DNA of 64,000 bases from an uncultured Dehalococcoidia bacterium (lineage in GTDB: Bacteria; Chloroflexota; Dehalococcoidia; Lucifugimonadales; UBA1127). A program made the translations under genes and the position numbers. Positions 34,307 to 43,476 of the stretch are shown here, in pieces; positions within the stretch are counted from its first letter, which is position 1, and every line of letters starts with the position of its first letter. The notes beneath the pieces were generated by a model. The model saw nothing but the letters and a program-made list of their open reading frames with translations. It was not told where the DNA came from and searched no databases. The stretch covers positions 2,317,001 through 2,381,000 of the forward strand of contig OX638292.1 of assembly GCA_951812285.1 (NCBI GenBank), given 5' to 3'.

Positions 34307-34752
34307 AGTTCTCCTACGACGTCACCGTCGACGCCCCACAAGACCGCGTATGGGCCATCCTCTCGGACGTTCCCCAAGCCGCGTCGCTGATGCCGGGCGT
34401 CGAGTCCGTCGAGGAGCAGCCGGACGGCACATACCTCGGAGCCGTGCGGGTGCGCGTGGGGCCCATCGGCTTCACCCTGACAGGCCGCGTCGAGGTAGAG
34501 CAGGACCGCGAGGCGGGCACGTGGCGGCTGCGGGCGCGCGCTGACGACCGGCGCGTCGGGGCGGGAGTGTCGTCCTCGGTGGAGACGGTGATCTCTGAGC
34601 TGTCGCCGGGTCAGACGCAGATGCGCGTGGGCGCGGACGTGTCGTTCTCGGGCCGGCTGGGGCAGCTCGGGCAGCCGCTCATCAAGAAGAAGGCGGACGA
34701 CATGGTGCAGGAGTTCGCCGAAGGGCTGAAGCGAGCGGTGGCGTCGGGGTAG
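34303..34752 (+). CDS. CoxG/SRPBCC-family protein
   Basis: A 149-residue CoxG protein: KFSYDVTVDAPQDRVWAILSD, then LMPGVESVEEQPDG and VGPIGFTLTGRVEVE, typical of the CoxG lipid-cavity fold that anchors or matures molybdenum hydroxylases at the membrane. The start is GTG at 34303, overlapping the medium-subunit stop as GTGA; no other start fits the family N-terminus. Presence of CoxG fits an energy-linked or membrane-attached hydroxylase. Confidence 0.9.
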   Translation: MKFSYDVTVDAPQDRVWAILSDVPQAASLMPGVESVEEQPDGTYLGAVRVRVGPIGFTLTGRVEVEQDREAGTWRLRARADDRRVGAGVSSSVETVISELSPGQTQMRVGADVSFSGRLGQLGQPLIKKKADDMVQEFAEGLKRAVASG

Positions 34753-35115
34753 CTACTTCGGGCGGACGGCGTCGAGGACTGCGCGGCCGGTTGCCTCCCA
34801 CAGGGTCTCTCCAAAGGCACGACCATATTCCACTTCGTCACCGGTGCGCCGCGTGAGGCGGACGCAGAAATTGGCGAGCGGCTCCTCCTCACCGGGGAGC
34901 AGGGCACCGGGGGTGTGGAACTCGAAGGACCAGTCGTCCACCATCATGCGGTGGACGAGGAGCCACCAAGCCCACGGGTCGGTGCTGAACTGCGGGGGCG
35001 GGGTCGGCTGGAACTCGGAGTTGACGAGCGCCCACATCCACGGCTTGTCGTGGATGACGCGCTCGTAGAGCACCTCGTCCATCAGGGGGCCTGCCGGCAT
35101 TCCGCTGTCCGCCAT
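34753..35115 (-). CDS. Unknown acidic/aromatic protein
   Basis: A frame that converges exactly on the CoxG gene, stop next to stop. From ATG 35115 it has 120 residues, Trp-rich (PWMWALVNSEF, DPWAWWLLVHRM), which is unlike a shadow frame. Longer starts exist, such as GTG 35166, but no clear ribosome binding site decides. I do not recognise a family. The EVEYGRAFGETLWEAT ending and lack of signal or membrane segment suggest a soluble protein. Confidence 0.6.
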   Translation of the reverse strand: MADSGMPAGPLMDEVLYERVIHDKPWMWALVNSEFQPTPPPQFSTDPWAWWLLVHRMMVDDWSFEFHTPGALLPGEEEPLANFCVRLTRRTGDEVEYGRAFGETLWEATGRAVLDAVRPK

Positions 35116-35172
35116 AGCTTGCGGAGGATAGCAAGCGGAGGGTAGGCGCGCAAGGGAAAAATCCACCCTTGC

Positions 35173-35201
35173 TTGACGAACATTTATTCTAGGATTAGCA
35201 T
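35173..35201 (+). promoter_or_regulatory. Promoter of the GWNLI-domain gene
   Basis: TTGACG (35173-35178), a 17-base spacer and TAGCAT (35196-35201). The roughly 85-base leader includes a GCCAAGC/GCTTGGC hairpin (35230-35261) just before GAGAGAGGTG and the GTG start. Confidence 0.6.
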
Positions 35202-35294
35202 GGTACAGGCCAATACGGGGTCATCGATTGCCAAGCCCCCGCCCGCCAGTGGGAGCTTGGCTGACTAGAAACACACAAACGAGAGAGGTGATAC

Positions 35295-35846
35295 GTGGCG
35301 GACTTGGTGACCATCGACCTACTCCCCGGCTGGAACCTGATTTCTATTCCCTTTGAGCTCGCCAATCCTGGGATCAACGCGGTGATCAATGCCAATCACC
35401 CAGCGGATATCGTAATGTCCTATGACAACGAGAAGCAGGAGTGGATGGCGTCACGCCGCCATGTTGAGTCCGGTTTGTTTACGGGCGATGTCACAGTAAT
35501 GACATCCTCTGGAGCCTATTTCATTCGGTCGGGCACTTCTCAGGGGCTAACTAACCTTCAGCCACCAGTTGCGATTGGGGAAATGCCACCATCGCTTCCA
35601 CCTATCATTTACGTGGGCGAGGGTTGGAACTTGGTGCCAATCGTCGTCAACAGAATCCCGCCCTCCAATACCATCCCATCTCTCGAGTATTTCGGCACCT
35701 TAGGGCCGACTGGGTGGTTGAAGGCCCTGACCTTTGACACTGCGACTCAAGCCTGGGAGTCGGTTTCACCGAATGCTGGAGAAGATGTAAAACTTGGAAA
35801 GGGGTATTGGCTCTATGCCACCAGGTCAGGAGTGATAATCCCATAG
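35295..35846 (+). CDS. Stand-alone GWNLI-repeat domain protein
   Basis: A 183-residue protein starting with GTG 35295. It holds two related halves: LLPGWNLISIPFEL with YDNEKQEWMA, then VGEGWNLVPIVV with FDTATQAWESV and KGYWLYA. This domain is usually found at the end of large secreted or S-layer-like Chloroflexota proteins. Here it stands alone with no signal peptide or membrane anchor. Base composition is lower in G+C than its neighbours. Its role is unknown; cytoplasmic location is inferred from the missing signal. Confidence 0.8.
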   Translation: MADLVTIDLLPGWNLISIPFELANPGINAVINANHPADIVMSYDNEKQEWMASRRHVESGLFTGDVTVMTSSGAYFIRSGTSQGLTNLQPPVAIGEMPPSLPPIIYVGEGWNLVPIVVNRIPPSNTIPSLEYFGTLGPTGWLKALTFDTATQAWESVSPNAGEDVKLGKGYWLYATRSGVIIP

Positions 35847-35863
35847 CTACGCCAGTAGCTATG
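35842..35863 (+). terminator. Hairpin overlapping the stop codon of the GWNLI gene
   Basis: CATAGCTAC (35842-35850) and GTAGCTATG (35855-35863) form a perfect 9-bp stem that includes the TAG stop. It has no T-run, so its action is uncertain. The following stretch to 36060 contains no gene that I can support. Confidence 0.5.
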
Positions 35864-36067
35864 AGGCCTTGCTAGACAGATTGGCGTGACGATTGAACAC
35901 GGGGTTACCAGACTGCAATCTCCCACAGCCTTTACGTTCTGAGCAATAGCGGCTTGTTTCATGGAATGCAACGTCGATAGGTTCGTCGCCATGAGGATGG
36001 AAGGCACCCCAATCCACGGCGTTTCGTGGAACCCGCGCTCACAATTCGCCGTTCTATGAGGGTGACG

Positions 36068-36095
36068 TTGACAATCCGTCGGCGTGTAGTATGCT
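36068..36095 (+). promoter_or_regulatory. Promoter of the ilv-leu operon
   Basis: TTGACA (36068-36073), a 16-base spacer and TATGCT (36090-36095). Transcription would begin near 36102, giving a leader of about 350 bases that contains the T-box. Confidence 0.75.
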
Positions 36096-36154
36096 GGTAC
36101 GGAATAACGCCATCAAATCCTAAACGCTGTGACAGGGAGTAGTAGCGATAGTTC

Positions 36155-36395
36155 ACGCTTCAGAGAGTCGGCGGTTGGTGGAAAGCCGATAGCGGTTGGG
36201 TCGCGAACTCGCCCTTGAGCGGAGGGGCCGAGGGAACGCAGCGCGCGTTCGACGGTAGGCCCCTACGGTTGCACCGTTACAGCTGCCTGAGGCGGTCCGG
36301 TCGGGCTGCGCATGCGCGCATGACACGACGGGACAACAGAGGGTGGTACCGCGGGTAGCGATGAGCCCGTCCCTTTGGGGACGGGTATTTTTGTT
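36155..36395 (+). promoter_or_regulatory. T-box leader, leucine specifier (CTC)
   Basis: Stem I features include AGAGAG and GGTTGGTGGAAA; the specifier segment reads GAACTCGCCCTTGAGC with CTC (Leu) at 36208-36210. The invariant T-box AGGGTGGTACCGCG is at 36340-36353. It is followed by a terminator, CCCGTCCC/GGGACGGG (36366-36385) with TATTTTTGTT. Uncharged tRNA-Leu pairing with the specifier and the T-box would stabilise the antiterminator and allow expression of ilvB-ilvN-ilvC-leuA. The specifier assignment is by comparison with the usual GA-codon-ACC pattern. Confidence 0.93.
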
Positions 36396-36452
36396 GCCGG
36401 GGCGCCGCCTCGGCCGCAGGTGCGCCCGCTGCTGCGGGCGGGAGAGGGAACG

Positions 36453-38147
36453 ATGAGACTGAACGGCGGACAGATGATATGCCAGGCCCTTCTGAACGAG
36501 GGTGTCGACACGGTGTTCGGCATCCCCGGCGGGGCCATCATGCCGCTCTACCAGACGCTGCCCCAGTACCCGGGGCTGCGGCACATCCTGGTGCGGCATG
36601 AGCAGGGCGCGGCCATGGCGGCGGACGGCTACGGGCGCATCACGGGCAACGTCGGCGTCTGCTTCGCCACGTCGGGGCCCGGCGCGACGAACATGGTGAC
36701 GGGCCTGGCGGGCGCGATGATGGACTCGGTGCCGGTAGTGGCCGTCACGGGGCAGGTCACGCGGGAGGCCATCGGCAAGGACGCGTTCCAGGAGACGGAC
36801 GTCACCGGCGTCACGCTGCCCGTGCTGAAGCACAACTACCTGGTCATGTCGGCCGCGGAGCTGCCGCGGGTGATGAAGGAGGCCTTCTACCTCGCCCGCA
36901 GCGGGCGGCCGGGGCCGGTCTTGGTGGACGTGCCCAAGGACGTCTTCGTGGAGGAGGCGGAGTTCGAGTACCCGGAGACCGTCGAGCTGCCGGGCTACCC
37001 GCCACCGACCTACGCCGACGAGGAGTCGGTCAAGCGCGCGGCGGAGCTTATTGCCGAGGCGAAGCGGCCGATCATCATGGCGGGCCATGGCATCATCATC
37101 TCGCAGGCCTACAAGGAGCTGCAGGAGTTCGCGGAAAAGGGTCAGTTCCCAGTGTCGACAACGCTGCTGGGCATCAGCTCCTTCAAGACGGAGCACGTGC
37201 TGAACATCGGACTGCCGGGGATGCACGGTTCGGCCTTCGCGAGCCACGCCATCAACGACTGCGACCTGCTCATCGGGCTGGGCATGCGGTTCGACGACCG
37301 GGTAACCAGCAAGGTAAGCCTCTTCGCGCCGCGGGCCAAGGTGATCCACGTGGACATCGACCCGGCGGAACTGGGAAAGAACGTGCGGCCGACGGTGGGC
37401 ATCGTTGGCAACGTGAAGCACGTGCTGGAGCAGCTGACGCCCCTGGTGGAGCGGGCGGACCGGCGCGAGTGGCTGGCGCACATCGACCAGCTGCGGACGA
37501 AGCACCCGCTGTGGATGGAGGACGGTGACAACCAGATCCGGCCGCAGGACGTGATCCGGGAGGTCTCCGACCTGACGGACGGCAAAGCCATCATCGCGAC
37601 GGGCGTGGGACAGCACCAGATGTGGGCCGCGCAGCTCTACAACTTCAAAGAGCACAACAGCTTCATCACCTCCGGCGGCCTAGGCTCGATGGGGTACGAG
37701 GTGCCGTCGGCCATGGGCGCGCAGGTGGGCGAGCCGGACCGGACGGTGTGGACCTTCGCCGGGGACGGCGGCTTCCAGATGACCATGATGGAACTCGCCA
37801 CGATGGTGGAGAACCACATTCCGGTGAAGATCGCGCTAATCAACAACTTCTCGCTGGGCATGGTGCGCCAGTGGCAGGACATCTTCTACAACCATGACTA
37901 CGTGGCCACGCTGTACACGGGCAACCCGGACTTCGTGAAGCTGGCGGAGGCCTTCGGAATGAAGGGCATCCGCGCGACGAAGAAGGACGAGGTGGGCCCG
38001 GCCGTGAAGGAGGCCATGGCGTGGGACGGCCCGGCGCTGGTGGACTTCCAAGTTGAGATGTCGGAGAACGTGTACCCGTTCATCCCGCCGGGCACGGGCG
38101 TGGCCGCGATGGTCGAGGACCCGCGGCTGGTGGAAAGGCGCGTGTGA
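36453..38147 (+). CDS. ilvB: Acetolactate synthase large subunit
   Basis: A 564-residue ThDP/FAD enzyme, first in valine, leucine and isoleucine synthesis. The activating Glu50 is in [16 protein letters not shown]. The ALS feature [15 protein letters not shown] and the ThDP motif from [12 protein letters not shown] to LINN (about 436-464) are seen. ATG 36453 has GGGAGAGGGAA just upstream; earlier in-frame codons lie in the T-box terminator. It is the first gene after the T-box, and its end overlaps or abuts ilvN. Confidence 0.96.
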   Translation: MRLNGGQMICQALLNEGVDTVFGIPGGAIMPLYQTLPQYPGLRHILVRHEQGAAMAADGYGRITGNVGVCFATSGPGATNMVTGLAGAMMDSVPVVAVTGQVTREAIGKDAFQETDVTGVTLPVLKHNYLVMSAAELPRVMKEAFYLARSGRPGPVLVDVPKDVFVEEAEFEYPETVELPGYPPPTYADEESVKRAAELIAEAKRPIIMAGHGIIISQAYKELQEFAEKGQFPVSTTLLGISSFKTEHVLNIGLPGMHGSAFASHAINDCDLLIGLGMRFDDRVTSKVSLFAPRAKVIHVDIDPAELGKNVRPTVGIVGNVKHVLEQLTPLVERADRREWLAHIDQLRTKHPLWMEDGDNQIRPQDVIREVSDLTDGKAIIATGVGQHQMWAAQLYNFKEHNSFITSGGLGSMGYEVPSAMGAQVGEPDRTVWTFAGDGGFQMTMMELATMVENHIPVKIALINNFSLGMVRQWQDIFYNHDYVATLYTGNPDFVKLAEAFGMKGIRATKKDEVGPAVKEAMAWDGPALVDFQVEMSENVYPFIPPGTGVAAMVEDPRLVERRV

Positions 38148-38152
38148 CCGCC

Positions 38153-38755
38153 ATGAGCGAACCCATGCAGAAGCATACGGTGGTCGCGCTGGTGTACGAC
38201 CGGCCCGGTGTCCTGAACCGGGTGGTCAGCATGGTGCGCCGGCGCGCGTTCAACATCAGCAGCCTGGCCGTCGGCCACTCGGAGACGCCGGGGCTGTCGC
38301 GGATGACGTTTGTCGTCGAGGGCGACGACACGGTGCTGCTGCAGGTGACGAGCCAGCTGCGGAAGCTGGTGGACGTCGTGCGGGTGTCCGACCTGAACCG
38401 GGAGAACACGATCTTCCGCGAGCTCTGCATGCTGCGGGTGAAGGCCGACGCAGAGACCCGCAACGAGATAATGCAGATCGCCAACATCTTCCGCGCCAAC
38501 ATCGTCGACGTGGCGCACGACTCCCTGATCGTCGAGATCACGGGAGACGAGGACAAGGTGGAGTCCCTGGAGTTGCTGATGCGGAAGTTCGGGGTGCTGG
38601 AGATCATGCGCAGCGGCCGGTTGGCCATGGTGCGAGGGACCCACTACACCGAATCGCCCGTCGAGGCGGCGCCCACATGGGGGCTCAACGGCGGCGCTCG
38701 GGACCAGACGGCGACCGAGCCGTCACAGCCCGCGGTGGTGCTGCCCCCGGGGTAG
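38153..38755 (+). CDS. ilvN: Acetolactate synthase regulatory subunit
   Basis: A 200-residue ACT-domain protein: [20 protein letters not shown] and the ALS_ss_C-type second domain ([20 protein letters not shown]). It confers valine feedback control on IlvB. Two starts are possible: ATG 38153, or GTG 38144 overlapping the ilvB stop. The C-terminus carries about 30 extra Pro/Ala/Thr residues ([15 protein letters not shown] onward) not usual for the family. Confidence 0.95.
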   Translation: MSEPMQKHTVVALVYDRPGVLNRVVSMVRRRAFNISSLAVGHSETPGLSRMTFVVEGDDTVLLQVTSQLRKLVDVVRVSDLNRENTIFRELCMLRVKADAETRNEIMQIANIFRANIVDVAHDSLIVEITGDEDKVESLELLMRKFGVLEIMRSGRLAMVRGTHYTESPVEAAPTWGLNGGARDQTATEPSQPAVVLPPG

Positions 38756-38796
38756 GCCGCGGCGGAGCATATCGAATAACGGAAGGGGAAAACGGC

Positions 38797-39795
38797 ATGG
38801 CCCAGATGTACTACGACAAGGATGCGGACCTCTCGCTGATTGCGGACAAGACCATCGGCATCATTGGCTACGGCAGCCAAGGACACGCCCACGCGCTGAA
38901 CCTGAAGGACAGCGGCATGAACGTCATGGTTGGGCTGTACAAGGGCAGCAACTCCTGGAGCAAGGCGGAAGAGGCCGGGCTGGAGGTCGCCGAGGTAGCG
39001 GAGGTCGCGAAGAAGTCCGACATCATGATGGTTCTGGTGCCGGACATGCGGCAGCGGGACGTCTACAACGAGTCCATCGCGCCGTACCTGGACTCCTCCA
39101 AGGCGCTGATGTTCGCCCACGGGTTCAGCATCCACTTCAAGATGATCGTGCCGCCGCCGGACGTGGACGTGATGATGATCGCGCCCAAGGCGCCGGGCCA
39201 CCGGATGCGCGAGATCTTCACGCGCGGCATGGGCGTTCCGTCGCTGCTGGCGATCTACCAGGACGCGTCGGGCAAGGCGCGGGACCTCGGGCTGGCCTAC
39301 GGCGCGGGCGTCGGCTCTGGCCGCGCGGGCATCCTGGAGACGACGTTCAAGGAAGAGACGGAAACTGACCTCTTTGGCGAGCAGTCCGTGCTGTGCGGGG
39401 GGATCACGTCGCTCATCCGGAACGCCTTCGAGACGCTAGTCGAGGCCGGCTACCAGCCAGAGGTCGCCTACTTCGAGTGCATGCACGAGGTGAAGCTCAT
39501 CGTCGACCTGCTCTACCAGGGCGGCATGGGCTACATGCGGTACTCGGTCAGCGACACGGCCGAGTACGGCGACTACAGCCGCGGCTCGCGGGTCGTGGAC
39601 GAGCACGTGCGGGAGTCGATGCAGACGGTGCTCAAGGAGATCCAGAGTGGCGAGTTCGCTCGCGAGTGGATCGCTGAGAACGACGAGGGGCTGCAGCGGT
39701 TCAAGGCTGCGCGGCAGGAGGCTGCGGAGCACCCCATCGAGAAGGTGGGCAAGGAGCTCCGCGACATGATGCCGTGGCTGCAGCAGACCATCTAA
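38797..39795 (+). CDS. ilvC: Ketol-acid reductoisomerase, class I
   Basis: A 332-residue NADPH-dependent enzyme. [20 protein letters not shown] at residues 21-40 is the cofactor site; [16 protein letters not shown] and the helical domain with [19 protein letters not shown] hold the two-magnesium ligands. GGAAGGGGAAAACGGC precedes the ATG. It is the third gene of the operon, 41 bases after ilvN. Confidence 0.97.
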   Translation: MAQMYYDKDADLSLIADKTIGIIGYGSQGHAHALNLKDSGMNVMVGLYKGSNSWSKAEEAGLEVAEVAEVAKKSDIMMVLVPDMRQRDVYNESIAPYLDSSKALMFAHGFSIHFKMIVPPPDVDVMMIAPKAPGHRMREIFTRGMGVPSLLAIYQDASGKARDLGLAYGAGVGSGRAGILETTFKEETETDLFGEQSVLCGGITSLIRNAFETLVEAGYQPEVAYFECMHEVKLIVDLLYQGGMGYMRYSVSDTAEYGDYSRGSRVVDEHVRESMQTVLKEIQSGEFAREWIAENDEGLQRFKAARQEAAEHPIEKVGKELRDMMPWLQQTI

Positions 39796-39848
39796 CGGAA
39801 CGGTGCAGGAGCAAGAGCATGTGTAAACAGGAGGGAACCGGCGTAGTT

Positions 39849-39873
39849 CCCGTCCCGACGGCGTCGGGGCGGG
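39849..39873 (+). terminator. Weak hairpin between ilvC and leuA
   Basis: CCCGTCCCGAC pairs with GTCGGGGCGGG (one G-T pair, 3-base loop). It lacks a T-run, so it probably allows read-through to leuA or sets mRNA ends. Confidence 0.45.
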
Positions 39874-39954
39874 GCTGCGTATTCCTTCGTCCTCGGCCCT
39901 GGGAATAGGTCCGATACACAACCACCGGCATGAGAGAGACAGAAGGAAGCAGCC

Positions 39955-41526
39955 ATGACTACGAAGGACAACGTTAAGGACCAGGACCGAGTCCGTATCT
40001 TCGATACGACTCTCCGGGACGGAGAGCAGGCGGCCGGGGCGGCAATGACGCCCGACGAGAAGCTGGAGATCGCCAAGCAGCTAGAGCGGCTGGGCGTCGA
40101 CATCATCGAGGCGGGGTTTGCGGCGTCGTCACCTGGCGACATGGAGGCCATCAAGTCCATCGCCCGGGAGGTCAGGGACTCCACGATATGCTCGCTGGCG
40201 CGTGCGAATCCGGACGACATCGATGCGGCGTGGGAGGCAATCAAGGAGGCGGCGCACCCGCGCATCCACACCTTCATCTCCGCCTCCGACGTGCACTTGC
40301 AGCACCAGCTTCACAAGAACCGGGAAGAGGTCCTTGAGATGGCCGTCGCGGCGGTCAGCCGGGCCAAGAGCTACTGCGAGGACGTGGAATTCTCACCAAT
40401 GGACGCAACCCGCTCCGACCCCGAGTTCCTCTACGCCATCATCAGCGCGGCCATCGACGCCGGGGCGACCACCGTCAACATCCCGGACACCGTCGGGTAC
40501 GCCATCCCGGAGGAGTTCGGGGAGCTGATCAGGAGCATCCGGGAGAACGTGCACAACATCGACAAGGCCATCATCAGCGTACACTGCCACAATGACCTGG
40601 GGCAGGCGGTGGCCAACAGCCTTGCGGCGGTGAAGGCAGGCGCACGGCAGGTGGAAGGGTGCATCAACGGCATCGGCGAGCGAGCGGGGAACACGGCGCT
40701 CGAAGAGGTCATCATGAGCATCCGCACCCGCCAGCAGTACTTTGAGACCAACGTGGCCGTGGACACCACGCAGATCTACCCCACGAGCCGCATGGTGAGC
40801 GAGGTGACCAACTTCCCGGTGCAGCCAAACAAGGCTATCGTCGGCCTCAACTCATTCCGGCACGCTTCGGGCATCCACCAGGACGGGGTCATCAAGAACA
40901 AGACGACCTACGAGATCATGGACCCGAAGAGCGTCGGCTGGTCGGGCGAGTCGTTGGTGCTGGCGAAGCTGAGCGGCCGCGCCGGCCTGCGCGCCCGACT
41001 GCTCGAGCTGGGCTACGAACTCGACAAGGAGGAGCTGGACCGCGTCTTCGCCGCCTTCAAGGAGCTGGCAGACAAGAAGCGCGAGGTGACGGACCGCGAC
41101 CTGGAAGCGCTGATGGCGGAGGACCGCCGGGTCGAGGACGAGACGGGCTACCGGGTTGAAGGGGTCTCCATCGAGACGGGCCTAGGCCGCGTCCCCACCG
41201 CCACCATCACCATGACAACTCCGCAAGGCGAGACCAAGACTGAACGGACGGAGGGCAACGGCCCGGTCGACGCAGTCTGCAAGGCAGTCGTCGCAGTCAT
41301 TGGCGTGCGGCCGAGGCTGGAAGACTACACGGTGCGCGCCATCACGGGCGGCCTCGACGCCGTCGGCGACGTGACGGTGCGGCTGCGGCACGAGAACCGC
41401 ATCTACAGCGGGCGCGCGGCGGACACGGACATCCTGGTCGCCAGCGCGAAGGCGTACACCAACGCGATGAACCGGATGCTGGCGCTGGACGGCACGGAGC
41501 CCATGGACAAGATGCCGGGCGTATAG
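39955..41526 (+). CDS. leuA: 2-isopropylmalate synthase
   Basis: A 523-residue enzyme catalysing the first leucine-specific step. The HMGL-like barrel has RIFDTTLRDGEQAAG, the metal histidines in SVHCHNDLGQAVAN, and GCINGIGERAGN; NSFRHASGIHQDG is the acetyl-CoA/metal loop. The C-terminal regulatory domain (about 390-523) should bind leucine. It is the last gene of the T-box operon, with AGGAAG upstream. No leuB/C/D follows here. Confidence 0.96.
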   Translation: MTTKDNVKDQDRVRIFDTTLRDGEQAAGAAMTPDEKLEIAKQLERLGVDIIEAGFAASSPGDMEAIKSIAREVRDSTICSLARANPDDIDAAWEAIKEAAHPRIHTFISASDVHLQHQLHKNREEVLEMAVAAVSRAKSYCEDVEFSPMDATRSDPEFLYAIISAAIDAGATTVNIPDTVGYAIPEEFGELIRSIRENVHNIDKAIISVHCHNDLGQAVANSLAAVKAGARQVEGCINGIGERAGNTALEEVIMSIRTRQQYFETNVAVDTTQIYPTSRMVSEVTNFPVQPNKAIVGLNSFRHASGIHQDGVIKNKTTYEIMDPKSVGWSGESLVLAKLSGRAGLRARLLELGYELDKEELDRVFAAFKELADKKREVTDRDLEALMAEDRRVEDETGYRVEGVSIETGLGRVPTATITMTTPQGETKTERTEGNGPVDAVCKAVVAVIGVRPRLEDYTVRAITGGLDAVGDVTVRLRHENRIYSGRAADTDILVASAKAYTNAMNRMLALDGTEPMDKMPGV

Positions 41527-41551
41527 GCCTCGGCTCCAAGACAGACAGTTT

Positions 41552-41585
41552 GCAGTCCCCTGGGCATCGGTGTCCGGGGGACTGC
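41552..41585 (+). terminator. Hairpin after leuA
   Basis: GCAGTCCCC (41552-41560) pairs with GGGGACTGC (41577-41585); it lies 25 bases after the leuA stop. The T-content after it is modest. Confidence 0.55.
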
Positions 41586-41707
41586 TGCGTCTAGGACCTG
41601 CCGTACCTCTGTAATAAGGAATGCTAGTCATTCTTGCTATAAGCGTGTAAAATCTCCGCAGCCCATTTCCAATCCAGAAAGTCCTTTAGGGGGGAGAAAG
41701 GGACGGC

Positions 41708-42991
41708 ATGATTTCGTACGAAGAGAACATGGAACTGATGCGCGTTGGCCCGGGCACGCTCATGGGCGAGCTTATGCGGCGCTACTGGATGCCCATCGCG
41801 GCCACTGCTGAGCTTGAGGACAACCCCATCAAGCAGATGCGGCTCATGGGCGAGGATCTGGTGTTGTACCGCGCCAAGAACGGCAACCACGGGCTGGTGG
41901 ACCTGCACTGCCCGCACCGCCGCGCAGACCTGTCGTACGGCATCCAGGACGAGCTCGGCCTTCGCTGCAACTACCACGGCTGGCTCTACGACCACACCGG
42001 CGCCTGCCTCGAGCAACCTTTCGAGGAGGTCGCCTACCCGGACGCCAAGTTCAAGGACCGGATCAAGATCAAGGCCTACCCGGTGGTGGACAAGGCCGGC
42101 ATGCTATGGGCCTACATGGGGCCGGGAGAGGCGCCGTTGGTCCCGGACTACGACCGTTTCCACGACAAGGGCTACAAACAGGTGGTTTTCACGGAGATCC
42201 CGTGCAACTGGTTCCAGTGCCAGGAGAACAGCATTGACCCCGTGCACGTCGAGTGGCTGCACGGCCGCTGGTCGAGGGCGCTGGGCATCGGGCGCGGGCC
42301 GGAGCCGCAGGCGCACATCAAGGTGGGCTTCGACGAGTTCGAGCACGGCATCGTCTATCGGCGCGTTTCAGAGGGCACAGATGAAGACCACGAGATGTGG
42401 ACCGTCGGCCGCGTCTGCCTGTGGCCGAACGCGCTGTACGTCGGCCACTTCGAGTGGCGCGTGCCCATCGACGACGAGAACACGCTGAGCGTGGCGTGGT
42501 TCAACGTCCCCGTTCCCGGCGAAGCCCCCTTCGAGCAGGAGCGCATCCACTACTGGAGCTCCCCGCTGACGGACGAGAACACGGGCCGCTGGATCGACAC
42601 GCACGTCATGAACCAGGACTTCATCGCGTGGGTGGGTCAGGGCGCGCTGGCGGACAGGACGCAGGAGCACCTCGGCGGAAGCGACCAGGGCATCATCATG
42701 ATGCGGCGCCGCATGCTGGAGGAGGCCCGGGTGGTCGCCGACGGAGGAGAGCCGAAGTGCGTTTACCGCGACCCGGAGGCCAACCAGATGCTCTACCTGC
42801 CCAGGCAGGGCCGGGCCCGCGAGGACCAGGGGCTGCCGCCGCAGTTCCGCAACCCGGACCCCACAAAGGCGCCTCGCAACGTTCACCTCGCGAAGCAGCC
42901 GCAGTGGATCCTGGACGAGATGGACAGCATCTGGCAGGAGCGCCTTGCTGCCGCACCCGACTACAAGCCTGTCGAGCAAACAATCGAGTAA
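41708..42991 (+). CDS. Rieske [2Fe-2S] ring-hydroxylating oxygenase, alpha subunit (second copy)
   Basis: A 427-residue oxygenase of the same broad type as the one ending at 9792. Rieske ligands are Cys68/His70 and Cys87/His90 (CPHRR, CNYHGW). The iron site is ENSIDPVHVEWLHG, with His180 and His185. The two share the opening VGPGTxMGExMRxYW and most core strands but differ in the substrate half, so they are paralogues with different substrates. GGGGGGAGAAAGG precedes the ATG. It is flanked by hairpins and appears to be transcribed alone; a reductase is not adjacent. Confidence 0.92.
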   Translation: MISYEENMELMRVGPGTLMGELMRRYWMPIAATAELEDNPIKQMRLMGEDLVLYRAKNGNHGLVDLHCPHRRADLSYGIQDELGLRCNYHGWLYDHTGACLEQPFEEVAYPDAKFKDRIKIKAYPVVDKAGMLWAYMGPGEAPLVPDYDRFHDKGYKQVVFTEIPCNWFQCQENSIDPVHVEWLHGRWSRALGIGRGPEPQAHIKVGFDEFEHGIVYRRVSEGTDEDHEMWTVGRVCLWPNALYVGHFEWRVPIDDENTLSVAWFNVPVPGEAPFEQERIHYWSSPLTDENTGRWIDTHVMNQDFIAWVGQGALADRTQEHLGGSDQGIIMMRRRMLEEARVVADGGEPKCVYRDPEANQMLYLPRQGRAREDQGLPPQFRNPDPTKAPRNVHLAKQPQWILDEMDSIWQERLAAAPDYKPVEQTIE

Positions 42992-43048
42992 GCGCCGCCG
43001 GGAACGTCGGGTGACGGCCCGCGGACAGGCCATCGACAGCACGGGATG

Positions 43049-43089
43049 GGAGCGCCCTGTTGGTAGGGCGCTCCTAGCTGTGATATACT
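43049..43089 (+). terminator. Terminator hairpin overlapping the rpsF promoter
   Basis: GGAGCGCCCT/AGGGCGCTCC (43049-43074) ends the Rieske gene. TATACT at 43084-43089 with TTGGTA in the hairpin loop side (43060-43065, 18-base spacing) forms the likely rpsF promoter. Confidence 0.65.
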
Positions 43090-43143
43090 GACCGATGCAA
43101 TTTGAAAAGTCCGCCCTTATGTGTTGGGCGGCGGGATAGTGGA

Positions 43144-43440
43144 TTGGCGAACCCGAGAGCATATGAGCTGGTAGTGGTCTTGAGCCCGGCCCTGGATCAG
43201 GAGGAGGTGGACGGTACCATGGAGCGCATCCATGGGATCATCACGGGAGCGGGTGGAGAGCTGACCAATCAGGAGAACTGGGGCATGCGGCGCCTGGCCT
43301 ACCCAATCCAGGACTACACGGAGGGGAACTATTTCCTCACCCAGTTCACCACGGACCCGGACCGGACGCGACCGTTGGAGAACGCCCTCGGATTGTCCGA
43401 GGACATTCTGCGGCACCTGCTGATTCGCATCGACAATTAG
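43144..43440 (+). CDS. rpsF: Ribosomal protein S6
   Basis: A 98-residue S6: ANPRAYELVVVLSPALDQ at the start, then GAGGELTNQENWGMRRLAYP and the NYFLTQF strand. The TTG at 43144 is chosen because the family sequence begins there (usually MANPRAYE-like); the longer frame from 43102 adds 14 atypical residues. It binds 16S rRNA with S18, whose gene follows after ssb, the usual rpsF-ssb-rpsR order. Confidence 0.93.
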   Translation: MANPRAYELVVVLSPALDQEEVDGTMERIHGIITGAGGELTNQENWGMRRLAYPIQDYTEGNYFLTQFTTDPDRTRPLENALGLSEDILRHLLIRIDN

Positions 43441-43476
43441 CGCGTCCAATCTCGCCGGGACGGCAAAGGGGCAACC

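Noticed and set aside
36153..36452. Possible tRNA or rRNA in the structured region before ilvB
   Set aside because: The structure ends in the T-box sequence and a terminator; no cloverleaf with CCA-end geometry is seen. No tRNA was found elsewhere in the window.
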